Positions 11,592 to 36,639 of a DNA stretch of 64,000 nucleotides are shown in pieces (positions within the stretch are counted from its first letter, which is position 1; the number at the start of each line of letters is the position of its first letter). Location of the stretch: NCBI RefSeq assembly GCF_004027225.2, contig NC_044288.2, positions 4,701,719-4,765,718 of the forward strand, read 5' to 3'. The notes under the pieces are model-generated. The model was not told where the DNA came from. It made no database searches and saw nothing but the letters and a program-made list of their open reading frames with translations. The position numbers were made by a program, and so were the translations under genes. The stretch comes from Strigops habroptila (Eukaryota; Chordata; Aves; Psittaciformes; Psittacidae).

Positions 11592-14500
11592 GGCCTTAGA
11601 AATTGATTGTTCAGTGAAGTGAAAGGGTGATGTCACATCAAGAACAGGGCAAACCAACTTGCTTGGAGTATCAGTTAGTTACCCCTGCAGTTCTCAGCAG
11701 CAGTCGTTGCGCAAAAGTGAGTTATTTGCCTCCCAGTTTAGGATGGGGACTGTGCCTGAAATGCAGAAGGTCTGTAGAAGGTGAGTGTGGATGAGGTGGG
11801 GATGCGGGAGGAATCCCTCTTGCGAGGAAAGCCCGGTATTGCACAGGGACTTACATAAGGCAGGCAGGCAAGGAAGTGCTGCTGGGTTAGCTGCACCCCG
11901 GCGCAAGGGAGCCACAGCTCTGTCTTCGCTACCTCTGGTTGTGTCATGAGCTACCTGCTCAGACACCGTTTCTTCACAGCAGGCAGGAACCCAGCACCTC
12001 TGAGTTCAGAAAATCTATCGCTGTGCTTCTCACCGCTCTGGTGCACAAAGGCAGCGAGGGCACAAAGGCGGTGCTGAGCACACAGCACACGAGAAGGACC
12101 TTGGCATGACATTGGGCTGTTTTATCTTAAACAATCTGTTTACTCACGTGTGCAAGCCAGGCACTGTATAGGGTATAACCTAGCTGGGGTCAGGACACTC
12201 CAGAGACCTCGCTCAGGGGGCTGTGGGGCTCCATGAATGGCAGGAGGAAAGGGGCCATCAGTATCCCTACCCCCAATTGTTTTCTTCCCCAAACACAAAC
12301 CATAAACTCAGCTTAAGGCTGGCTCCTTCTTGCTTTGCTGAGAGAAATTGTTCATTTGCTGAGTTAATCAATAAACCAAACTCCCAAAGCATTACCACGC
12401 AAACAGATAAGAGCCCTGGTCTGCTCATTTTGCTAATCACTGAATAATCACTGCAGGGTTGTTATCTAGGAGGTAGTGGGGCATGGTGACAGGGGCTGTG
12501 TAATGGAGACGTGTGAATGAAATCTACATCATGTTTTTCAGTACAGTGCACACTCAGATGTCCCTGAAACTTTTGGTTTCAAAGCTTGCTACATCTCCAT
12601 GCCACAGCATTTCCACTCGTGAGTGGAAAACTCTGCCTCTTCCCTGTAATTCTGGGTGGTGTTTTGTCCGCTTCATCCAATGAATGCATAAATCCCCACC
12701 CCAAGCAGGTACTGAGAACTGGAGAAAAGGAATGAGTTTGGCTTACCAGGAGCTCATCTTTCTGGTTTGCATCCACTTACTTCAAGGAAGTATCACGAGG
12801 GTGTCAAGTGCTTCACATGCAATCTTGTCAGCTCTGGGAAGCAGCCACTTCCTTTCCAACTTGACACACTGCTCCTTGCTAAAGGTAAATATGGCAAGCA
12901 TGTGTTAGAAGGAGATAACCCAATGACTAAGGTATTTCATAATGGAAAAAGTGAAGGAAAAACAGCTCTCTGCAATTGATGGCATTGCTTCAGCCCAATA
13001 CACACTATAGGATGGCATTCTGTGACGCTTAACAAATGCAATGCTGATAGAAGTTGCTGGCTAGCAGACTGAGCTTACACAACACCTATTTCAATCTGGG
13101 TTTAGGATAAAGTATCCCTTCCGCAGTTGAGGACAGATAAGATGGATAGCAGCAGCAATAGTTTAGGCTTAAACTTTCAGGACATGTGCCACAGCAGCTG
13201 CAGTAAGTGCCTCAGGAAGAAAAGGAATGGTCCACTGATTCTTAAAATAGAATTTGGGAAGCCTAAGTTCAAAGGCCTGCTATACCACCAGGGTTCCTGT
13301 GAGATGTCAGCAATGCCTGGAAACTGATGATGAATTGAGCACTCTGCCCGGATTTCAAGCAAAATCACAACACAACTGGAAAGCACTCGCATGCTGGGAT
13401 TGTGAAGATACATGAGAGAGGCTCAGAGGGTCTCACACTGCTCAGGAGGTTACTGTTTGTGGAATGCTGATCCTCTGAGGGTGGCAGAACTGCAGGGACA
13501 TGGAGGTTGCTGGAGGAGCGCTTCTCCCGCTTTCTAAAAGCAAACACCACACATCAGACTGTGATAAACCAGGCTCCCAAGTTTGCTAACAGGCAGCTTG
13601 TGCTGCATTTGGACGCTGCCTGCCATTTGTTGGCTTCCAAGCACCGATTCTGTGTTTCCTGGTACCACCGTGTGGCGAAGGGAAGGAATAGGCTGCTCAT
13701 CAAAGCGGTGTTAATGAGATAAACGGCACTACACAAATCCCGGAGTCCACTGGGCTGTGGCAAGGAGATACCACGAGGTTGCCAAATCCAGCCTTTCCTT
13801 GCCAACGTGCCTCAGATCCAGCTGCCTTTGGAAACCATGGAGGGTTTTCTGCAATTGACTCAGCATCAGTGGAATTTTCCTCCCTTGATTCCTGCAGGGC
13901 TTGCCAACACCGGAGCGTGGCGTGGCAGGGAAACCCGGGCATCTCAAACCAGGCTGCAGTCCAACAAAACCCATTCACCAAACACCCACAACATAGTAAT
14001 AATCTCAAGTATTATCTCCAGGAAGAAGGAAATTAGGAGAAAAAGCAATTTAATTGCCTAAGTTTACCATCAGCCCTCAGGCTAGACTCAGAACCTCTAA
14101 TATATGTACATTGGGTTCTTATAGTGAGATAACACGTATTTGCAGCAACAATAAGCACCAAGATACCACTTTATTAGAATAAAGGCAAACAAAATCTCCT
14201 GTCTGGGCACTGCTGAAATAGTAATCTACTATAACTAGATTATTAGCAATCTAATAGTAACTCCTGACTTGCTTCACAATTGCCATATACACTCACCTCT
14301 GCACAGCAACAGCAACCAAAAAGCTGGAGAGCAGGGGAGAGCTATTGCCCGGAGGGAAACATGTTAAAAATCCCAAAGTAAACTCAGTGGGATAACTGAG
14401 TAAGATAAAATGAAATCCACTCTCAGATCTGTCTAAAAGGGGAAACCTAGAAAGTTTGGGGGGTTAAGTATCTGATAGTAAAATGCAAAGTCTCCTTCCA

Positions 14501-17500
14501 AAGCACATGCAGGTGCTCTGGAAGGTGGAGCAAGATGTTACACACCTGCAGCCACTGCAGGATCATCCTTCTACCTTCCCTTAGTACTTTCTCCAAGTTG
14601 GTTTTATGTACTGAAGGCAATAAAATGTTCTTGTTTGGAGGCTTTAATGCATTGTAACAGATCTCACATTTAGGAAGTTTTCCCTAATGTTTTCTTCTGC
14701 TGTTTCTTCTGCCACACCATGGATTTTCTGGCACCCTAAAAATTCCCTTTGCAAGGAGATGGTTAAAAACCAAAAAGATTGTCAAAATAGGGGAGTTTTT
14801 AAAAGAGGCCCACCTTTCACATCAGAAGCCTTCCTAATGCCCGCTTACTAAAGCTCTCTATTAGTCAGTATCTTCTCCTCATTAGCCTCAGTCAAACTTT
14901 ACTTGGAATCACCTCCCCCTGTGCAACCTCCTTCCCATCCCTTGCAAATGATGGGCTCACATTGTAAATTGTGAGTTTAACTCTAGCTCCATTTCATCCC
15001 TCCAAACTGCAGGACAAGGACCCATTTCTCAGAAATTAGTCAGCACTATTAGTCCCTGGGCATGGTATTAGCATATCTGGGATGATTTAGGAACAATGAA
15101 ATCCCTGTGCCATCAAGCTAGGCAATTCTTCTGCCATACATGATCCTGGAACTCAATATTCACCAGGTGCACTCCCTGAAATTCAGTCCCTTTTCCTTCC
15201 TTGTTCCTTTCCATACCACCCATGGCAGGGCTCGGCTGGCAGGAGGAGCATACTGTCACTTTTTCCAGCTATAATTGAGCTCCAGGAATGCAAGATGAAA
15301 ACTGCTGCAGGAGGAAATTATCCTGAATCTCAAACCTGTTAATCCAAGGGCATTGCACAGGAAGGAGCAGGGACAGGAGTGTGTCATTGTTGGGGAGTCC
15401 TCCCAACACGATCTAGTTCACTTGTTCTCATGGAGTTTTTAGGCCAAACCACTTTAACTTGAAAGCAAAAACACAGTCAGGGGAAAGGTGGTTCTGATTA
15501 AGGTAAGTGACCCACTGGCCAGCAACTAGCTCACATTAACTTCTACTTGGTTTTAATCATCACTGCTTTGGGGGAGTCCAGAGACTTTCCTTTATCATTT
15601 CTCCATAATCTAAATGTTCTTAAGACCCCAGCAAAAGTCTGAAGTGTTCGGAAAACAAGAATCATCCGCAGGCTCACTGGAAGCCTGCCAAAGGTTTCAG
15701 CACTGGTAAGAAGTTGGCCACTCTTTGCAATCTCACCTATTAAAAGGCAAATAAATGCTAACAGCAGTTTGGGTCTATTTCCCAGGCAATTTGTGCTGAA
15801 ATTAATAAACTGAGAAACAGTTTAGTAGCACAGCCAGCCATTCTGCACAGATTTAAACCATACTGGTACACGACTACGTCTTTGAGGCCTGATAAGGAAC
15901 ACTGAAGCTACTCATTTGTGTTGCCAGTAGTGACTCTGGATCCTGGATGTGGCTGTTTCCCTTTGCAGCTGCAACTCCGAGCAACAGATTCCCCTGACAT
16001 ATTGCATCAGACTTCTAGTTCTTTGTACATCTCTTGTGAAAGTCAAGTTTTTCTGCAAGATGGAGAAAACGAAGGTGGGAAAGATATCAGACAGCAGAAC
16101 AAGAAAAATTATCATGTCAATTGACAGCAAGTGTTCAGAACTGGGGTAATTAGTAGAAAGACAAAAAGCTTTTGTGTCTTATTTAAGTGCAGGACTCATC
16201 TGCTGTACCCAGCACTGCCTGAGAGCCTGGCACAGCTTGCAAGGTGTACAGTAACCAGCAAAAAAGGAAGCAATAGAGCTTTCCAAACACTACCAGGATC
16301 CAGCTTCCTTTCCCTTTCAGAATATCATTGCTGGTCCTTATGATACGAGCACTGGAGAAGTATTGAAGAAGAGAGGACAAAAAAAATGGAGGATGATGTC
16401 TTCTACCACAGATTCCTAAGGAGGATCCTTGAGAAAAGCTCCAGAACACAGCTGAGCTCTGACTACTGTTTGTCTGCACATCTGGTACTTGTGTTTTCAC
16501 ATGAAGCTAGTGCAATCCATGGTCTTTCCCAACGATCAGCTGCAAGCAGGAACTGGTTTCGTGCATTCCCGGGAGTTTTTCTAAATGCTCAAATCCTCAG
16601 CTCGATTTAGAATAGGATGCTCTCTGCCTCTTAAGCTGGAAAATAATTGCACGTCACTGCATAGCACTGGTACCCTTCAACAGGAGGTCCTTGGGTAGTT
16701 TTTCAGGTTAGCTTTGTTTCCATCGCACACTGACGGTCTCCAGTTTTTGTAAGCTCAAACAGACAGGACAAAGCACATGCTAATGTAAAGACCACCTGAC
16801 AGGCTGGCTTTTCAAATGCACCCAGCAACATAAATCACATTCCCAGCAGATACACGGAGACAATTTTCCATGTAAAATGATTACAATTTAACAGAAAAGC
16901 TTATTTTTAGCTTCAGGCATTCTGGCAGCTGGAGATGCAGATTTGTGGCTATTCTAACCACTAAACATGCACGGATTGCAGCACAGCCTTGTCTGCTCTT
17001 TAGCTTTTAATTTACAGAACTAATTAGTTGGATTTATTGTCTTTAGCATCCTTTACCCTCTATTTGCTTCAGGAGACATAGGTGAGCCCTGCATGTCAAG
17101 TCAAGCCCAACAGGCCAAGAATTCCAGCACAGGGGCACGTCCAGCAGGAAACACCTTGGATGTGGAAGAACTTCAGCCCTTGCAGCACTCAATATGTGTC
17201 ACTTCAGGGCAGAGCAGAGACAGGCAGAACCCCCACCTTGGATCATCCACACGGGTTAAAGCTGCTCTAGTGACTTCTACATACATGGAGGAGAAGGGAT
17301 GTTCTGACCAACAAGGAGATTCCAGACCAGGATTAAGGAAAAATACCATTTTGTAGCAAAATCGAAAGGATCAGTACACTTTCCAAAGCATATTACGGTA
17401 TCAGCATGAATTAACACGCATGGCAAAGACATTAAAGCAGTCAATTCAGTACAGCCGAGACGTAGCGAGGTTTGGAAGTTCCCTGTTAGCAGTAAAAGAC

Positions 17501-19249
17501 ATGGTGCAGTAACTACAGAGAGACTTACGTGGCAGTTACCACGTAAAGCACTCATGTTCCTGCTGGGCTGGAGAAGACATCCTGTACAGGACAGCACCGC
17601 ACGGTGCTAGACTTCCAGGCACTGAAAAGATTAAGTAGTAGTTAAGCACTAAGTTCTTCAGCAAACAGCAACCCTGCAATTACACTTCAGTAGCAGTACT
17701 TGATTTAATGACTAGGGGATGAAGAGGCCTTCCAACCACAGAGTTGTTCGCGGGGAACACCATGGCATTCCAGCTGGCAGCATGGCCAGTGGCAACCCTT
17801 TCCAAACCCCATCCATTGGCAACTCGTCACTCTCTTTCTAGGAGCCCAACAACATGTGGCTCTACAAACGTTCTGATTTAAAACACCTAAAGATCACAGT
17901 GTCACCCAGCTTGTCCCCAAGTCTTGGATCATTCCACAGCCTCAAGGCTCAGCTCCCTCTGGTAGTTCAGAATTCAGACTCACTGGAGATGCAGAGCTCA
18001 AACCCACCAACAACCCCTCTCACTCTGGTGCCTAAACCATTCATGCTCCCTACAAGGTGGCTCTTCCATGGGATGAGGTGGAGCAACACAGAGCAACATC
18101 TCGGTTTCCCAACAGCCTTTCTCCCAACTCCAGGACACACTTTGCCCCCACATCTCAACCCCTGGGACTTCTCACAACCTGCATCTCTAGAAGGCCCTGG
18201 ACAGCAACAACATTGCCTGGTCCACTCCCGGGGAGCCGTGGCCTTTTGGCAGCCACAGTTGTCCATCACTGGTTGCTCAAGCAAGCAGCTGGGATTGCTG
18301 TTGGCCGTTTCTAAGCTGCCACTTCTGGGTGGGGTACACACAAGATTATTCATCATGGTTTTTCTTACACTTGCTAAAGTGAATACAAGACGTACCAGCT
18401 ACAATAAGGTGAGATGGAAAGCAGTTCACATCAGTACAGCTCAAACTGGCTGGTTTCTAGGCTACTTCGAGCACTCTGGACACTGAGGTTTTCTGGCTGT
18501 GACACTCTGCCCTGTTCCTTTTCATTGGATTCCCTCTGAAAACAGCACAGGTTCAAACAGGTCACTGAACTTCCTCAAGAACAGACACTGAAATCCCAGA
18601 AAAGACCAGGCAAGGATGGAAAAAAATACATCTAAAAAGTGACTGCAGGAGACACTGACACATCAGGGCTTTTGGTTTGGCTCTGCTCTATCGTACAAGT
18701 AGTGACAATAAAAATGGTGCATTTTTACTCCACAAATCTTGTTTCCTCCTTAGTCACTACCACAGCAAAGTCTGTATTTCATTAGCAGAAGCAACAATAT
18801 TCAAGCTTAAGTGCAGAAATCTAACACATCATCACCAGTAGGGAGCTAGTTCTGGTTCCACCACCAAGAAAAGCATACCCCCAATTCCTTTTTGGCTGCA
18901 GCAACTGCAAGGTTGCTGTGTTTTTCCCCATTTTGTGTAGTGCTACTTTTTAGACATTAACGAAGATCATTTATCTTGGTAGATTCACTTACGTGCTCCG
19001 TTCTGGGCCTCCCAGTAAGTCTCAAAACATCCTGCAGCGATCTAGTGTTTCAGTAAGGAAAATGTTGCCTTTCACTTAAGCCCAAATTAATTATCTGAAT
19101 TAAAGATGCTTAAAACAAATTACTGGCCATTAGCAAAGCGTTGCGTAAGTACAACCACGTACACAGCAAGTATTCTTCTGATGTTAACCACATCAGAGAT
19201 GAAATAAAAGCAAAGAGGAATTAGAAAGGCATTGAGAACAGTCCAAGCC

Positions 19250-20115
19250 AAACCGTATCCAGCTTTATTAAAGGTACTTTTCATAAACAATCATGGTAAT
19301 TTAGGCAGGACATGGGCTACAATCTGCAACATTTTACAACAACTGTCGAACTCCCCTCCCTCCATGGACTACCAGAACGTAAAAGTTGCTATAAAACCGA
19401 AGAATCTTCATTTCATACTCGGTAGAGGGAAAAGTTTAGAGTGAGGGTGGACACTTTCACATTTAGCATGTTGTTTAACAACTCTTCACAAACCTACCCT
19501 GACTTTTGAGAGGAAAACAAAACTTAAAATGCAGGTTTCTTAATCTGAAGATCCACAATATAAAAGAGGAAGCGCAGCTCCTGGCAGAGCTGTTGTACCC
19601 CGACCTACACACCCTGACACTACACTGGGTGGCAAGTCCCAAAATGCCAGTTTTGCCGTTGTTTCGGAGCGATGGGTCTGGGCAAACAACGCGGACACCA
19701 AAGGAAACACAAAGGGATCTACAAACTGCTGTTCGGAAGCGGGCAACGGGCATCTTGGGAGCTTTGATGTTCACTCGGATGCACTTCACAGAGCTTAACA
19801 CATGTGCAGCATGAAGGAATCTCTTCCTCCTCTATTGAGGAAGAGCCCTTCTTCCAAAAAAAACTGGGAGACGGGGAGAACTTTTTCTTATTAAAATTTA
19901 GGTTCTGAGAAATAGACTAAGTGACATTTGTCCCCACTGTTCCCACCCCCTCCCACCCCCCCCCCCCAAACACAACAACGAAGCGGTCTGTGTGCTAACA
20001 ACATAGCTTAAAAAAAAGTAAAACAAAATTCTGCATTGTTATAAAACTTGATAAAAAATAGTATTTCAAACTGTACAGTCACCAGAAGTACACAGTTATC
20101 AAAAATTCACACATT
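19250..20115 (-). other. HMGN2: HMGN2 3'UTR
   Basis: This is the untranslated part of the last exon, from just after the TAA stop at 20118-20116 to a polyadenylation site near 19250. The first 150-200 nt after the stop match my memory of the mammalian HMGN2 3'UTR closely, far beyond expectation for neutral sequence, including the segment read on the minus strand as TATCAAGTTTTATAA. It contains a run of C on the plus strand near 19958-19967, which is poly-G in the mRNA. No coding function; open frames here are spurious. Confidence 0.8.
19264..19269 (-). promoter_or_regulatory. HMGN2: HMGN2 polyadenylation signal AATAAA
   Basis: TTTATT on the plus strand gives AATAAA on the minus strand, about 850 nt after the stop codon. 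Cleavage would be expected around 19240-19255. No other canonical hexamer between the stop and this point was noticed. Confidence 0.75.
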
Positions 20116-22571
<2,456 letters not shown>

Positions 22572-22587
22572 GGCTCCGTGCGGGCGT

Positions 22588-22604
22588 GTTGTGTGTGTGT
22601 GTGA
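22588..22604 (-). repeat. HMGN2: (CA)n microsatellite in the HMGN2 5'UTR
   Basis: A GTGTGTGTGTGTGTG run on the plus strand ends about 17 nt upstream of the ATG in the mRNA sense, so the leader contains a CA repeat. A second short TG run at 22434-22448 lies in intron 1. Confidence 0.8.
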
Positions 22605-22879
22605 GGGACAGCGGAGCGCGGCGTGAAGGGGGCGGAGGGAGAAGGCGGAGGAAGGGCGGAGAGGTGGGGAAGGGGTGGGGGGGGCCGGGCGCGCTCGGTG
22701 CGGGGCGGCGGCGAGGAGCGGGAGGGAAGGGAAGTGAGGGCAGCAGGAGGAGGGAAGGGGTGGGGGGGGGGAAAGGGGAAGGAGCGGGCGGTGTGGGTGC
22801 GCGGCGGGGCCGGGCCCGGCCGGGTCGGCTGCGGTGGTGCCGGCGGCGGGGGCTCCGCTGCTTCTCTGACCGACCCCAC

Positions 22880-22990
22880 GGATTGCGGAGCGGCTGTTTA
22901 TAAAGTTTTATATAGAGCCGGACGCGGCCCAACCGGTTCCAGCCGGATCCCCACCGCCCCGCGCGCCCATTGGACAGGCAGGGTCACGTG
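22880..22990 (-). promoter_or_regulatory. HMGN2: HMGN2 core promoter: TATA box, CCAAT box, E-box
   Basis: On the minus strand a TATATAAAA TATA box lies at 22915-22907, a CCAAT box at 22973-22969 (ATTGG on plus), and a CACGTG E-box at 22990-22985. The CCAAT-to-TATA spacing of about 60 bp is typical, and the TATA position predicts transcription start near 22880. The positions relative to the MPKRK start codon (a leader of about 310 nt) fit HMGN2. Confidence 0.82.
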
Positions 22991-23450
22991 GGGTGGGGCC
23001 AGGCGGGGAAGGGAGGGGATGGGAGAAGATGATGGAGGGAGGGAAGCGGGTGGGGGGGGGGGACACGGGGACGCGCTGAGGAGGCGGCGCGCGCCCCCCC
23101 ACCCCCCCCCCGCCTTCCCGCGGGCGGGAAAACGCTGAGGGTGAAGGAGGAGAAAGGAGGGGGGGGGCAGGCAAAAATAAGGAGGAAAAGGCAAAAAGCG
23201 GCAATGGGAAAGGGCGGCGGGACGCTGCCTGCGGGGAGGGGAAAACGGGTGACCCCACACACACACATATTCCACCACCGCCACCCACCCCCCCGCCGTG
23301 TTCTCCGCGGGGAGCTGCGAACCGTCCGCGGCGGGGGGGGAGCGGAGCTGTTCGTTCAGCACCGCCGCGGGCACGGAGCGGCCCGAGCCGGGCCCCCACC
23401 GGCCTGCGGGGCGGGGAGAGCGGCTCGTAGCACTTCTGCTGTAAAATAAC

Positions 23451-25024
23451 GGGAGATGGGGATGGTTATGGGTGACCGGGAGCGAGGGAGAGGCGGCGGC
23501 AGGGCTGAAAGGGACAGAAAGAACCAAAATGCAGGAAAATGACATTAAAACACTTCAAACAGGTGCCTGCTACTCACGTTCACTTGTAGAGTTGGGCTCC
23601 TTCCCAAAGGGGCCATGTCCCACGCTGGGACATGGGCACAGCCATTTGCTGCAAAGCCAGATTCAAGATGCACACTTCACCGTGCCCAAACTTCTCACCT
23701 TTTAATGGAACCTCACCCAGAAATCCAGCCCAAGGAGCTTGCTCCCCTCCCCACGCTACGGCTCAGGCTTTATCGGACCCCAAAGGCTGTGCTGATTTTT
23801 CACATCTTCACCATATAGACGTGAATTAGTGAAGTTAAACTCTCCCTGAAATAAGTCTGTAGCTCTATTTCATAGAATCCCAACAGGTTTGGGTTGAAGG
23901 GACCTTAAAGCTCATCCAGTTCCAACCCCCTGCCACGGGCAGGGACACCTTCCACTAGAGCAGGTTGCTCCAAGCCCCTGTGTCCAACCTGGCCTTGAAC
24001 ACTGCCAGGGATGGGGCAGCCACAGCTTCTCTGGGCACCCTGTGCCAGCGCCTCAGCACCCTCACAGGGAAGAGCTTCTGCCTCAGAGCTCATCTCAATC
24101 TCCCCTCTGGCAGGTTAAAGCCATTCCCCTTGTCCTGTCCCTACAGGCCCTTGTCCAAAGCCCCTCTCCGGGTTTCCTGTCAGCCCCCTTTTGGTATTTC
24201 CACAACTGCCACCAAGATTCACTGGAAAGATGTGCCCCTGAAAGTCAGAGTTTGCCCACGTAACTCATGGCCAACCCCAATGAAGGAAGGCTTAAAAGAG
24301 AGACCTGACATTTTACTGGATTAACCAACGCAGGTCGGATAAACCATCAGGTAACAGAAGCCTTTTTCCACTGTGTGAAGGACATTTTTCTCCTCCCCTA
24401 CTACAGCAACAGCTATTTTATAAAAAGGACTAACTCTTCCCCTACAAGCTTTTTGTAAACCAGATCCTTCGATTCCCACCCTTGCAGCAGTAGTACTGCT
24501 GTGTGGAAAACCACCACTGTAGCTTTGGTCACCTCACCACACATCATCATAACACAACCAAACCCCATTTTTTTTTTTTTAAGGTAAAAATACATTCTTG
24601 GGTAGAAAACAGCCTCTCAGCTCTGGCCAAGCAGACTGCAGAGTGCTCCATCTCATGCAGAGCAAACTATTTCCACAAACAGCTTCCTGAAAGGTGAACA
24701 CAGAGAAAAGGAAAATAACAGCAAAAGAAGTTTCCAAACAACAGCTCCCATCATCTCAACATGCTTTTAGCCAAGCTACTGTTTGCTACTTACACAAGAG
24801 GAGGTACGTGCACGGAGCTTCGCTCAGCCAAGCCTTGGGGTAGCAGCAAATTGCTCACACCAGACTGTAAAGAGAACACAGCCTTCAAATCATTTCCAGT
24901 CTAACAGGAATCAGATGAGGAGTCTGTCACAGGTTAAACAATATTACACCAGACCCAGAGACCAACTTCATCACACCTTTAAAATAAGAAGCTCTACATA
25001 CTTTTAGCCGTTCAGCTTGGGTTT
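23451..25024. other. Spacer between the HMGN2 promoter and the DHDDS 3' end
   Basis: About 1.6 kb with no supported gene. It holds a CR1 fragment (23871-24190) and a short T-run at 24569-24582. No enhancer can be claimed from the sequence. Confidence 0.6.
23871..24190 (-). repeat. CR1 LINE 3'-end fragment (reverse orientation), longest copy in the window
   Basis: The left end CATAGAATCCCAACAGG is the reverse complement of the CR1 3' terminus (CTATGATT type). It continues through the conserved 3' region to GGGTTTCCTGTCAGCCCC at the right. It shares near-identity with the fragments at 4059 and 9508, which suggests the same subfamily. Confidence 0.93.
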
Positions 25025-26238
25025 TAAAGAAGTTTGGTACGAATAGGCTTTATTCACAATTTGACAATAGTTATCCTCTTCACAATCACAAAGTGCTGGG
25101 TTTGCAGCACTGACAAGTCTTTCAACTCTGCATTTTCCTAGTTTTCACCTGGAGGTAAAAAAGAACACTTGAAATCCAGCACTAGCTGGTACTGCTGCAC
25201 CTGGATGTGCCTCAGAAACACAAATCAAGACATTTGCTGTTATTTTGACCATGGGGACGGAAACCAGGAGAAATTAGAGGTGGATACGGGCTTGGAAATA
25301 AGCTAGCCCATGTCCCTGCCAGTGGAACTCTGAGAACAAACCACACTCCACAGCTGCTCTGGCCACTCCCATTACAATCAGCTAAATAATCCTTCAAAAC
25401 CATATTGGCTGGGGGCAGAGGTTGGTTTTGGGTACTGTATTCTGAGGCATGAAGTTAACTCCCAGTCAATCTTTCTTCCTTGCCTGCTCGGAGCCTTTGC
25501 TAAGCACAGTTAGTCTGGTTCAACATCAGCATCTTTGGCGTTTGGGTTTTCCCAACACACAATGCTCAGAAGGGATCACAAGACTTTGGAGTATCTTTTT
25601 TCCTTTACAGCAAGGCTGACACCACCTCACTTTAGCTCTTTGGAAGACAAGAGCAGATCCAAACCAGCAGAGTAAGGTGGGGAAAGGCCAAGATGCTCTC
25701 ACAGTGAAAGTAGGCAGTGGGGAATATCCCTGCCACTGCTTAGCACAGGGCTCCCTTTTACACCAGGAATTATCCTCTGCCTGCAGGAAGCAAGCTTCCC
25801 TTTATGGGACAGCAGAGGGAATCTCCACAGAAAATTCACCATGGGAAGAATTGAAGCCTGGACTGATTTAACAGGACTGAGTTGGTTTGCTTGGGCCAGT
25901 TCATGAGGAGTCAAACACAACTAGAGGCTCATTTCAGTTAACTTCTTGCACCAAAACCCCCAGACCCGCAAAGTATCAAGCAGCAGAGATACATGGGGTG
26001 TGCTCATTCTCCATCACCAGGGGCAGGGAGGCGAGTCAGGACGGCATTACCTTCCTCAGCAGCATTCACAGAACTAGAAGGGTTCACAGTACTCTCTGTC
26101 CCTGCCCTTGGTCAGGGCCAGCAGGGACAAGTCCTAAAGCAGCCCTGCATCCCCACAGCGAGTGAATTCCTCAGGGCAGCAGCTGTTCCCTCTAACACAG
26201 ATTAAAATGGTCTTCCCATGAAGAACCCAGCACCTGTG
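25025..26238 (-). other. DHDDS: DHDDS 3'UTR
   Basis: This follows the TGA at 26241-26239. The first canonical polyadenylation hexamer on the minus strand after the stop is AATAAA at 25054-25049, giving a 3'UTR of about 1.2 kb. No repeat was recognised within it. Confidence 0.65.
25049..25054 (-). promoter_or_regulatory. DHDDS: DHDDS polyadenylation signal AATAAA (candidate)
   Basis: TTTATT on plus gives AATAAA on minus. It is the first such hexamer after the stop codon, and cleavage is expected near 25025-25035. Confidence 0.6.
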
Positions 26239-35690
<9,452 letters not shown>

Positions 35691-36639
35691 GTTTTACCAA
35701 GAGCTCCTTTTCTTCTTCAAGGGGAAGATGAAAATAAAGGGGTTAGAGATACAGAAGAGTCTGTCTGAGCCCAAAGCAACACTACAAACCATCACCCTGG
35801 AAAAACAAGCCCTGACTAGCTGCTTCAGAGCCCTTTCTATCATCTGTGCAAGTACTTTGATAAGCAGAGAATGGGAGAGCTCAGAAACGAGCTCTGGCAT
35901 TTTCCAGCTGTGTGTTAGCAAAGTGGATTCTCTGGATTCTTTTTAATTTGGTAGCAAGCAGAAAACCCACATAGCGCATCTTCTAGCTGAGGTGCTGGTG
36001 GGTTGGGACAGACCCACACTTTGGGCAACCACCAGGAACGTCACAGGGTGGCAGCAGCACCAACTGACCTTCAGTGCTTTTGTGTTGGAGTTGCTGGAAA
36101 TCCTTCAAATGATGCAACCTTCTACATCACCAACTGCCCTGCACTTGTGTCACGACTGATACTGCTTTTCCTTCACAAATAGAGGACTTTAAGCTCCAAA
36201 GCTGTAAAAATATTGGGGTTTTTTACCACATTATCTGCACATCAAATACCAAGATTTGGTTTGAGCTAACAAATCTGCTGAACTTCCACATTAACCTTCA
36301 ATTCCCTCAGCTGGGAACCCAGAGAATGGGGGCAAAGCAGCTTTGAAAAGAGAGCTGGGGGGGGCAACAGTCCAGATCCAGCCACCTGGTACCCATCTAA
36401 GCACCAAAGCAGATTCAAATTACACTGATTGCATCAGTTTTCCTCAGGAAGCAATGTTCAGCCACAGGCGCAGCCACAGAACATTAAGGCAAAGAACTGC
36501 TGACCCTTGGGCTCTGTTACTAAAGCTCTTAACGCTCCCCTTGACCAACTGGGGCTGAGAACACCTCCTCTTCCACTGCTGCCAACAGCAACCCGCCCTC
36601 CACACGCCATTTCACAGCCACCTTAGAGAACACCCTTCA

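Larger units (their letters stand above)
3621..19239. other. Intergenic region between the HMGN2 3' end and the RPS6KA1 promoter
   Basis: This is about 15.6 kb of moderate-GC DNA with no protein-coding exon that I can support. Open frames of 60-130 codons occur throughout but show no domain, no codon bias and no consistent splice structure. It contains two CR1 fragments (near 4.1 and 9.6 kb) and a 37-bp-period repeat near 11.55 kb. RSK1 has an alternative upstream first exon in mammals, and such an exon could lie here, but I could not identify one. Noncoding RNAs or enhancers cannot be excluded by eye. Confidence 0.6.

Noticed and set aside
14640-14720. Possible old CR1-like segment (TTAGGAAGTTTTCCCTAATG)
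   Set aside because: Only a short, diverged similarity; not enough to call a repeat by eye.
22898-23545. 215-codon open frame on minus in the CpG island
   Set aside because: Composition-driven, no domain, overlaps the TATA/CCAAT promoter.
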